From assembly GCA_025642065.1 (NCBI GenBank), contig JAODUP010000958.1:78476-142475 (forward strand): DNA of 64,000 nucleotides, written 5' to 3'. This DNA comes from Paralvinella palmiformis (Eukaryota > Annelida > Polychaeta > Terebellida > Alvinellidae). Shown here one piece after another: positions 55,364 to 64,000 of this stretch (its first letter is position 1; the number at the start of each line of letters is the position of its first letter). Made by a program: the position numbers and the translations under genes. The notes beneath the pieces are model-generated. The model worked only from the letters and a program-made list of their open reading frames with translations, had not been told where the DNA came from and did not search any database.

Positions 55364-55385
55364 CATTATTAGTATTATTGGTATT
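55250..55385 (+). mobile_element. L2-type LINE 3' tail with (ATT)n and (AGT)n
   Basis: It reads 'ttgtacggcgcctttgaatg', then 'ctttattaaatatacatt' and (ATT)n. It is a near-copy of 35718-35803, followed by an (AGT)n run. Confidence 0.75.
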
Positions 55386-55646
55386 ATTATCCATTGGATA
55401 CCAAGGGCAGGTTCAAAAGCGCACGTGTAAACATTTTCCAACACTATCAACTGAACTGATGAAGACAACTAGCAACTTCCACACCCATATCAAGGTAATT
55501 ATCATTAAGGTCAACAATTGCACATCGCTGTTGGTTGCCAGCACTTTATTAGCTAAAGCTCAGACTATGTTTATTGTCAACTGAATAAACCAACCCAATC
55601 CAACCTGTACTGTCCTATATCTAAATATATGCAAACAACAACCATC

Positions 55647-55689
<43 letters not shown>

Positions 55690-57540
55690 GATTTTTAGCA
55701 CACACAAAACATAATTTGTCATGCTGTAAGTATCAATATCTTTGGTTTTCTCTAAATGCATCTAAACAAATTTGGAACATAACTGTAACTAATACATTTC
55801 AAAATCATGTAACAGTGTAACAGTCATTCATCTAAACACATATGGAATATAACTATTCCAGTAAACAAAGAATGACATAAACAGCGAGGAACATATTTCT
55901 CCAACAGGATATAATACATCTCTGACAAACACCTTACTAAAGTTACAATAGAATCCACACTGAATTAATGAATGCAAATGTGTGCGTGTGTATGTGTGCG
56001 TGTGTATGTGCGTGCGCACGCGCAAGTGTTTGCGTTTACGAGCACACATTAAGCAAGGGATATTCATGTTCAGCATTTGTAATAAATATTTAACTGATGT
56101 GCTGATATTTCAATACTTTCAGTGTAAAGTATTCATAATTGAATAAAACATATTATGAATACCCATGAGAATATTTATTACAGATGTTTGTTAATAAGGT
56201 AGGTCTATAGAAAGAAGCCGTTACACCATTATAATAGTCATACATAATAAAGAATCCAATATCTATTCAATTATAGTACAATAAGTGAATCAGTGAATAC
56301 CTTATTTTATACTACTACTACTACTTATAATAATAATAATAATAACGATAATAATAACAACAATGTAGACTTAGTTCAGGACCCTTACTAAGAGAAGCCA
56401 TTTGAAGTTGTTGTACAATAATAGATCTAATAAGACGCATCTAAAACCCAACAAGAAATAGTAATGACTAATCTTATCTACTAGTTAAAGTAACTGTAAA
56501 TATTTGTATCCAGGACAAACCCGCATTCCGAAAACAAAAAATCCCACTCGGACAAAACTCCACTTACTAATACACATTTCGGACATAACCCCACTCTTGA
56601 GATTTGTTCAGATGACAAAATAATAGTTACTAAATGTTGTTTGATTAAGCTTTTGTCCTGCTTTGCTGAGATAGCTGTGATTATCCCGTAGACCAAGAAG
56701 CCACCGTAATTATGGTATTAGATCCATATTATTCCTGACAATAGCAGTGGATGGCTTCTTTTATAACTGATACTCGCATTGGCCAATTCTGACTCCTGGT
56801 TCACGGATGGAAGTTTTGACGTCGCCCCATTACCATTCACACAAGTTACATATGATCCGTTGTACATTTTCTGGTAGATGTATTTGATTGTACGTTGTAA
56901 TGTGATTATAAATGTGATTTAATAGTTATTTCAAATAAAAGTTTAAAATATATAACATTGTGTCTTTAAATGTCAGTTTGTACAACTGGCAGGCGGCATG
57001 GAGCGATTACTGTTAAAACTGATAGCTTAATTGCTATTTAAAATATGACACATGTGCTGAAGCAGACTCTGATAGCGTCATAGCTTCGGTACTGTTAAAA
57101 CTATATACTAACATTATCAAACCAGACTTAATGTCTGTTTTTCTAACTATAGTCATAATAACTTGCCTAAATGTTATCTATGACAAGCAGACTAGTTAGC
57201 CTTAAACACCATGGTATAGACTTAACATAACTGGACCTTAGTCAGATAATTCTATTCCCACATAGCTCTAAGGTTAATTGTATATAAGCAACTAAAGTTG
57301 TTATGTAAACACACACAAATCACGCGAGCTGTGTCCAGTGCCACCGCTCAAGATGCGATGCAGTGTTTTAATTCCTGAGTCAGGATTACTTATTATGCTT
57401 TAAGAGCGTACTGTGCCTGCTACAGTCATCTAAATGATGGATAACCAGGCTAAACACGTGAACGGCGTCCCTCCAAAGGCTCAAATAGTGCACGGAATAT
57501 ACAGGTCTCACCTCTCTTAGAATGCGAGTACCTGGAAACA
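55386..57540. other. AT-rich intergenic stretch
   Basis: It contains (TA)n at 55652-55687, a short GT tract at 55980-56020, and (ACT)n/(AAT)n at 56310-56360. The inverted TTTTGTCC-cluster repeat is at 56510-56605. An AATAAA near 56935 follows GC-richer sequence but no exon was identified. Confidence 0.5.
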
Positions 57541-57554
57541 TTCTGAACCGTAAC

Positions 57555-57598
57555 GTGTCTGTGTGTGTATGTTTCTCTCTCCCCCTCTCTCTCTCTCG

Positions 57599-57651
<53 letters not shown>

Positions 57652-57667
57652 TGTCTGTGTCTGTCTG

Positions 57668-57713
<46 letters not shown>

Positions 57714-57735
57714 GGCGCGCGCGTGCGAGTGCGCG
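57555..57735. repeat. (CT)n/(GT)n compound microsatellite ending in GC-alternating sequence
   Basis: A long compound tract with 'gcgcgcgcgtgcgagtgcgc' at its end. All six-frame openings across it are by-products. Confidence 0.95.
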
Positions 57736-57999
57736 CACCTGCCATTTATCGAGTCACCGACGCAACTCGTTGCTAGGTGTTCGATGCTATCGAATACCAC
57801 TCTCCTTTATCGGGCCATAAATTATCTTTATGATTCAATGGTATAGTGGTATATTTCAATTATAAAACTGATATTGAACTCCCCTTCATTTACCCATACT
57901 CACAAACAGACACACAACCTACAAGCGCACCTACGTACGCACACACACATACACGCACCTTAATTGATTTTATTGCTTTCCAGCAGGGCAAGTGACTGC

Positions 58000-58245
58000 A
58001 AATTTTCAGTTGCTTCAGTTGTCCCCGCCTGTGTTGCTACATGCCCCCGTTTTCGATGTAATAAACCGATCCAGGCGAAATGCGTTGCATCGGTTACCGA
58101 CTGCGGTCTCGGGTTAGAAACAGCTACGGCGTCCACTGTTAATAGGGAATGGCAACTTTTCACTAACGGCAAATACTAGAAATCTTTCAGCAAATTATAC
58201 ATATTACATAAAGGCTGAGACTAGTACTTTAGCTGAACGACTGTG
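58000..58245 (-). repeat. unclassified repeat with an open segment (copy B)
   Basis: Inverted relative of 51225-51415. The minus strand carries an open frame of about 70 codons (58172-57960) reading VTDATHFAWIGLLHRKRGHV and then ATENLQSLALLES. See copy A. Confidence 0.5.
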
Positions 58246-58590
58246 TCTTCCAAAGGATATAACCCAACGATTGAAATCACCGATTTTTCCAGATAAATAA
58301 CGCACCACTTAATTAATCATGCTGACTTGTAGGGGATGTTATTAGCATGGGTATGAATGGATTAAATAAAGGCAATAAAGGCTGCAAGTCTGTAATACTA
58401 CATCACAAATTCAGACAAATTCGGATTTCTAATAATGCAAATGTTTGATAAGATAAATGGTTGATATTAATGATAACTCTTATATTTCTATTATATCATA
58501 AGGTCGTATCATGTCCTGTTTTTCTTTTTGTGAACTCTACCGGAAACTTGTTATGAGTTTTTTTTTTCTTCATTACTATTAATTCCTCAG
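58246..58590. other. AT-rich stretch ending in a polypyrimidine tract
   Basis: No gene. The last 40 bases (T-run, 'cattactattaattcctcag') look like an intron 3' end. Confidence 0.45.
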
Positions 58591-58767
58591 TCCAGCCTCT
58601 TCCCCACTATTATGATGATTTCCGACTGTCACGCACACAGTGAGCCGCCCATCGTCATTCGGGGCCAGCGGGAAGACGGCAATTATGCTACGCCGGTCCC
58701 CGAATTTACATTCTCTTGGCATTTTATTATCTTTGTGTTACAATTAATGTTATATATGTATATGTAA
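58591..58767 (+). CDS. candidate terminal exon, unknown membrane-tail protein
   Basis: A strong acceptor (ttaattcctcag) is followed by a phase-0 frame of 58 codons: HSEPPIVIRGQREDGNYATP, then VPEFTFSWHFIIFVLQLML and a stop TAA at 58765. An AATAAA at 58774 follows. The first half is GC-rich in an AT-rich setting, and the end is hydrophobic, as in a C-terminal membrane anchor. No family is recognised and no upstream exons were found. Confidence 0.35.
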   Translation, partial: SSLFPTIMMISDCHAHSEPPIVIRGQREDGNYATPVPEFTFSWHFIIFVLQLMLYMYM

Positions 58768-59150
58768 ATTGGAAATAAATTCATACTGTAATTTATTTTT
58801 GACAATTGTTTATATGACAATTGTTTGTTACGTTCGTCAAAGATATATATATATTGTACTGGGAAGATTGGTTCTGTCTTATTTTTTTCGAGACATTGAT
58901 CGTCTTTTTCGTCTGTTGGTGTGACTTTAGGTGATTGGTTGAAGTAAACATGGCGATCTGATTGGACACAGAGCGGTACTGAAATAGGTTTTGCATAATT
59001 TATTCACAATTAAATCCGCTAGTGAATCAATTACGTCATTTGGGATTGTGACACAGTCGACACACGATTCGTGGATTTTCGGTGAACGATCGGAAGTAAA
59101 CAAAAGCACGTGCACCGTATGGCAATTGTTTATAATATCAATATCTAGCC

Positions 59151-59154
<4 letters not shown>

Positions 59155-59232
<78 letters not shown>
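59155..59232. repeat. (TA)n(GA)n microsatellite
   Basis: A (TA)n tract followed by (GA)n. The surrounding 58790-60540 shows no gene. Confidence 0.95.
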
Positions 59233-59299
59233 GGGAGGGGAAGTGATAAATTTCGGGTATAAAATAATATTAACTCATAATATTATGGCTTTGTTCGGA

Positions 59300-60545
59300 T
59301 AACGTCTCGCTGTAATGTACACAATACCGATAAATTAGTTATTCTTCAGTACTGACTAGCTCGGTAATAAAGACGACAATGGAATACTTACACACTCTGT
59401 CGAACAGGATATTATATTTAAAATCAATATGTCCTTTGATATATCACTATCCACCTGCGGGTAGTGTAAGATAGTGAATTAATGAGTTTCATCACAGTTC
59501 TTGAGAATTGTCTCTTCCAGGGTATTCACAAACATTTTGGGTAACGCCTCATTATGTGGCCCATATCGCGGTGATAATGAAGCGGAACATCTAGCACACT
59601 CTCATACAAACCACAAACCATAAGCAAAACCCAACGTTAACGGTACAACAACTATACTACTAAAACCAACAATTTGCTGCAGGTTTTCTTTTTTTCTGTA
59701 TATAGTCTATAGTTAAATGTATGTCGACACGATATCTTTACTTGCCAATAACTATGTGCAGGATGAGAGTAAAATTTATCATTTCTTTTAGCTTTTCATG
59801 TTGCAATTGTTATTGCTGTTAATTTGTGGATGAAAAATGCATATTGTGGCAATTTTGAACAGATATATATTAGTCGAATATCAACACATCTTTCAGCGTC
59901 TAAGTTTTCGCGCCCGTAGTTACTAATGTAATACATTTTTGTCGGTGGGGGGATCGGTGGTGAGATCATTCCCCTCTTTAGATACTAATATTACATTTGT
60001 TTCGAAGGCATGGATCAATTCTTGAAGTAATTATGCCATTAAATTGTCAGTTGAATACGAACACATCGAGTTAATCTTATTCAAAATTGGATATTTCCTC
60101 CTTTAAAGCAATATTACTCATCTACCCTACAACCTTCTGTGTACGCCTATTGGCGTGTTGGTGCCATGTAAAAGAATTTCGTCTCAAATTAAACTACTGT
60201 AGTTAGTGGATATGAGTCGAGTTATATGTGTCGTAGGGATTCTAGAATCTAGATATTAACACTCAGTAGATGCTGTATCTCAAGTAGCATAATCACACCG
60301 AAGGGTCACACAAAGGCATTGTCTTATATATTTATTCATAATCTGTTGCGCTATATATATATATCTAAGAGTAGATCTCAAGATCAAATATACTGAACCT
60401 ACGTTTGGTGTTTGATTCGATTGATTCTTAATGGAACCACATGTAAATAACATTTTCAGCGTCTGTCGCTCTCCCGAGAGGAATATCACTAGGATTTGGC
60501 GATATATATCTGCCAAATTAAGTTATTTCTTTAAAAAAAAATAAA
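59300..60545. other. AT-rich intergenic stretch
   Basis: No exon or repeat family recognised. Confidence 0.45.
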
Positions 60546-60547
60546 AC

Positions 60548-61180
60548 CATGCAGAGTGTCTGTTCGTGGTATTTTATCTGATGTTCAGTTTTTATTATCT
60601 GGTGTACCACATGGTTCAATTCTTGATTCTTTGATTTTGACAATGTATACCCATCCTCTTGGGATCAGTGTACGTCGATATGGGGTTAAATATAACTTGT
60701 ACTCAGATGACACACAGCTGTATATATCAGTGGATCCTGAAAATGAGCTAAATGTCTCCTCTTCTTTGAAGAATTTAGAACATTGTATAGATGATAATCG
60801 CTTTAGGATGACCCGAAATCTTCTAAAATTAAATGCTGATAAATAAACATTATCATGGCTTCACCACATTATTTTTAATCTCTAAAAGCAGCTGAATTAC
60901 AGATTGGTGCATCTTCCATTATACCCAATGAGTCAATCAAAATCTAGAGGCTATTTTTGACAAATGTATTAATATGGATGAACATGCCACATCAGAATGC
61001 CGAGCTGGCCACTAACATCTTAATAACATCCACTCAAAGCATTCTTGATACAATAAACACTTGTTTCTGTGGTTCACAGTGTTAGATCTCGTATAGACTA
61101 TTGCAACTCCCTGTTATGTGGCATATCTGATTATGACATCTATCACTTTCTGCGAATTCAGAATAGTGAAACACGAATAA
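60548..61180 (+). mobile_element. L2-type LINE reverse transcriptase relic (plus strand)
   Basis: 60556-60846 reads VRGILSDVQFLLSGVPHGSI, then YNLYSDDTQLYISVDPENEL. The catalytic YADD-type motif is YSDD here. After a stop the relation continues in other frames: VRSRIDYCNSLLCGISDYD and FLRIQNSETRI at about 61085-61180. This order is that of L2/CR1-group ORF2. It is broken and lacks both ends. Confidence 0.82.
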
Positions 61181-61199
61181 TGATGTCGTAAATACGTGA

Positions 61200-62580
61200 A
61201 TATGATTGACAAAATATCCATGTCAAACTAACTTCAAAAGTATGTTGAAAATCTAGCTCAACACTTTGATATTATGTAGAAAATGATCAGCTATTCACGC
61301 AAATGTTTCCTAGTACCTTCATGATATGCAAAGAAATCTGTACTTATTTATAACTTCGTATAAAATATAGAAACTTTATTTGGCAAGTTTTGTTGCGAAT
61401 TAACGAGCTTTAATTATTTTCCACAATGTCAAAAACAGGACATCCAAACTTTACTGACTGCACGTTTGTTCCAATGAAAGACAGTGACACGTATGGATAA
61501 ATCGATGATTAAGATTTTGTATCTATGAGTGATCATGAAGAAATGAGGAAGAATGTATAGCTAGGTTAAACTCAACTAAGACACAGGCTGACTGACGAAC
61601 ATAACGTGCACAAAATAATGTACAAGCTTGTTAAAAACACGGTTACCAGCCGAGGTAGCTTTATGTTATACAATGGGGCGTAACCCAGATTGTTCGTGAT
61701 ACCCTACTTGTTGTGCAAATGAGTTCTATTTAAAACACATACTCCCCTTCTCTAACTTATTTACAGTTGAATCGTCATTAAATAACTGTGGTCCTTTTGA
61801 ACAAGACGCAAACATGGCTGACATAGTTCGTAAGTACTTTGCAGGCATTTGTTTTTATTCGGCTTAAGTTTGTTCTATTTTATCAGGCGGTTTGACATAT
61901 CGGAAAATGGGCGATATATAATTGTTTTAAAGATGTGAGACGGGGTCTTTTATTTATTAGAACACAGAAATACCAAATAGGAATTTGTTTATTAACGTTT
62001 TGACACCCCTTGATAAAGTATTTGAGGATCTCCTCAACTGCTATGTGTGGTAAACTGTACCTATAATGGACACTTCTATCAATGGATGATCCAATGATAA
62101 ATTAGTCGGTATATTTCTATTATGTAGAGTTAACTTCTTTTACAAATGAAATTATTAAATCGATGAGCTACATCTTTGTTTACACTAACAGTTGTTGACG
62201 GGAAATCCCCTTTTATGTAATCACTTCATTGACGGTCTTTTGATTCATCCTTTCCTTGATCTTAGTATTGTAAAATATTGACTATGGTAGTTCTGACATG
62301 CAGTCTACTCATTTGAATTGATGGCTCAAAATTTAATAAATGCCCTGTGCCAACTGCTCTCAAACTTCACTTTTAGCGTCCGCCTATAACATCGAATCAT
62401 TATGTACTAAATACATAATTACCGAACAGCCGACATTGAAGGCCAAAATTGAGTAAATAATAATATTGAGTCAGTGATGTTAGGAACTTTCTTGCACTCA
62501 CTCACCCACTCAATCAATCACTCATCCAAAATTAAAAGTCATTTATAAAATCTTGAAATGGATACGCTGTATAACAGGTA
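61200..62580. other. AT-rich spacer between two inverted LINE relics
   Basis: No repeat family recognised. It contains the candidate first exon at 61814. Confidence 0.45.
61814..61829 (+). CDS. candidate first coding exon (MADIV)
   Basis: ATG GCT GAC ATA GTT C is followed by a consensus donor (gtaagt). The start is preceded by a purine-rich context (gcaaacATGG), close to an animal initiation context. No downstream exon was recognised before the window ends, so this is weak. Confidence 0.2.
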
Positions 62581-62584
62581 GCCA

Positions 62585-63420
62585 ATGTAGTTTTTGAAGA
62601 ATTGGGTGAATGATCATATTTTCGAGTATTTGTTACAATGCAAGATGCACTATTCTGAATTTGCTGAAGGCGATTGACGTTATAATAAGATATGCCATAT
62701 ACCAGGGAGTTACTATAGTCTATACTAGAAGTAACAATGGAATGTACTCAGTTACAAGTGTTTATTGTGTCAAGAATGCTTTTAAACAGTGGATGTCTGT
62801 TCTTAAGATTGAAGTGATACTAATGCGACATTTTCATACATGTTAATACATTGGACAAAAATAACCCTAGATATTTTGAGTCATCCATAGCCGAATATCA
62901 GCAATATAATGTTTAAAGTTTTTCAAGGGAGAGGAGAAATTTAACTTATTTTCAGAATCCAGTGATATATACAACTGTTTGTCATCAGCGTACAAGCGAT
63001 ATTTAACCCCACATCGCTGCGCAATGATACCAAAAGAACGGGTATACATTGTAAAAATCAGAGGACCAAGAACTGAACCCTGTGGTACACCAGATAACAA
63101 AAACTGAACGTCAGATAAAATACCATGAACAGACACTCTCTGCGAGCGTTGTTCCATATAGGATCGAAATCATCCAAGTACTTTACCTGACAGACCAAAC
63201 ACGTCTTTTAACCTAGAAAAAAGTACTTTATTGTCAACTGTATCAAATGCAGCAGACAGGTCCAGAAGAACAGGTATCATTGGCTTACCTTGATCAATTG
63301 ACATCATAGTGTCATTTTTCACCAAAACCAATGCTGTTTCAGTGCATTGACCACATGTAGTGATTCAATAAGGTTATTATTGATTAAATATTTGTCTAGA
63401 TGGAAAACAACTGCTCTTTC
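62585..63420 (-). mobile_element. L2-type LINE reverse transcriptase relic (minus strand)
   Basis: From 5' to 3': KPMIPVLLDLSAAFDTVDNK (63290-63225, motif A), a stop, then RVSVHGILSDVQFLLSGVPQ and VKYRLYADDKQLYISLD (63150-62950, motif C YADD intact). A diverged downstream part lies at 62600-62860. It belongs to the same group as 60548-61180 but is a separate, better-preserved copy in opposite orientation. It is inactive because of stops and frame changes. Confidence 0.85.
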
Positions 63421-64000
63421 TATAACATTAGGTAAAAATTTAACATTTGAAATGGCTGGTGAACGTTCGGAATTTAAGGATTTTGGGAACATTTTAATGG
63501 AAATATGATAGTTGGCGGTTAGAATTGTTTTTGAGTGTGGCAGTGTATCTGATAGGGAATAAAATAATTGTTTGTTATGTTATATTTAGTTCGAAATTTG
63601 AAATTTCGTTTCTGACATTTATTTCTGATCTGACATTTATAACGCAATTTGTCAACAGATAAACCCATTTCAGTAGCAACAACACTAACAACAACAAAAA
63701 CAACAGTATCATTATTATCAGCATAAGCATAATTATTTATTGCCAGTCTATTATTTGCATACAAAAGAATAATATAATTTGTCACACAATTAATCCATTA
63801 TGATATGAGCGTTATGTATCCTTTATGATGTGTATCTAGCGTGTCAGTAGTTTCACAGGAATTCGTTCATGTTAGGGTGCACATACGAGAGAAACGTATC
63901 ATAATGGCCCTTAAAAGTATATCCCTATCGTTATGGTTTTTCTGTATTTCAGAACTGTCTACCAATATAATTATCATCGTATATTAGTACATATATTGAC
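63421..64000. other. AT-rich window end
   Basis: No gene or repeat recognised apart from a short ACA-rich patch near 63680-63705. Confidence 0.45.

Noticed and set aside
57450..57846. Several overlapping open frames rich in Arg/Glu, Ser/Leu or Thr/His
   Set aside because: They are translations of a (CT)n/(GT)n microsatellite.

Overview
The window looks like nuclear DNA of an invertebrate, most likely a mollusc or another lophotrochozoan. It is AT-rich and crowded with microsatellites. Its genes are split into short exons with GT/AG introns, and tRNA-derived SINEs, L2-type LINEs and several DNA transposons lie between and inside them. No bacterial or organellar feature was seen. The species assignment is inference from gene and repeat content.

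The one clear host gene is on the minus strand, from a start codon at 26523 to a stop at 6501. It can be assembled as 28 coding exons whose splice sites and reading phases all agree, giving 9,648 nt and about 3,215 residues. The order is an N-terminal region with a duplicated motif, a disordered basic region, a Gln-rich region, CCCH / C2H2 / CCCH zinc fingers, a UPF1-type SF1 helicase, a Dis3/RNase II-type RNB exoribonuclease, and a second UPF1-type helicase. This is the architecture of HELZ2 (helicase with zinc finger 2). All Walker, DExx and RNB acidic residues looked for are present, so it appears intact. Several exon ends near the N terminus and exon 13 are less certain.

To the left (1-6500) are the end of a pogo/Tigger-like transposon, a coding-like block of unknown identity (646-1973), an EGF/transmembrane terminal exon (4317-4663) with one EGF cysteine missing, and a SINE.

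To the right of the HELZ2-like gene (27-64 kb) the sequence is almost entirely mobile-element material. Two inverted copies (26.95-30.75 and 45.7-48.8 kb) belong to an element with long inverted ends, carrying a decayed multi-part gene with LTGCDT-like, EADTR-like and C-terminal Cys-cluster motifs. Between them lie a PIF/Harbinger element (36.2-41.05 kb), a THAP remnant, a 314-bp tandem duplication, a palindromic MITE and a 24-bp minisatellite. Further right are a hAT MITE with a recognisable target-site duplication, a ZMYM1-like hAT transposase relic next to a Gypsy integrase relic, and two L2 reverse-transcriptase relics in opposite orientation. A few isolated exon-like segments (54829-54990, 58591-58767, 61814-61829) may belong to other host genes.

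The best candidate for an under-described system is the inverted-end element at 27 and 46 kb. The most complete biology is the HELZ2-like gene, whose vertebrate relative is an interferon-induced RNA-degrading helicase.
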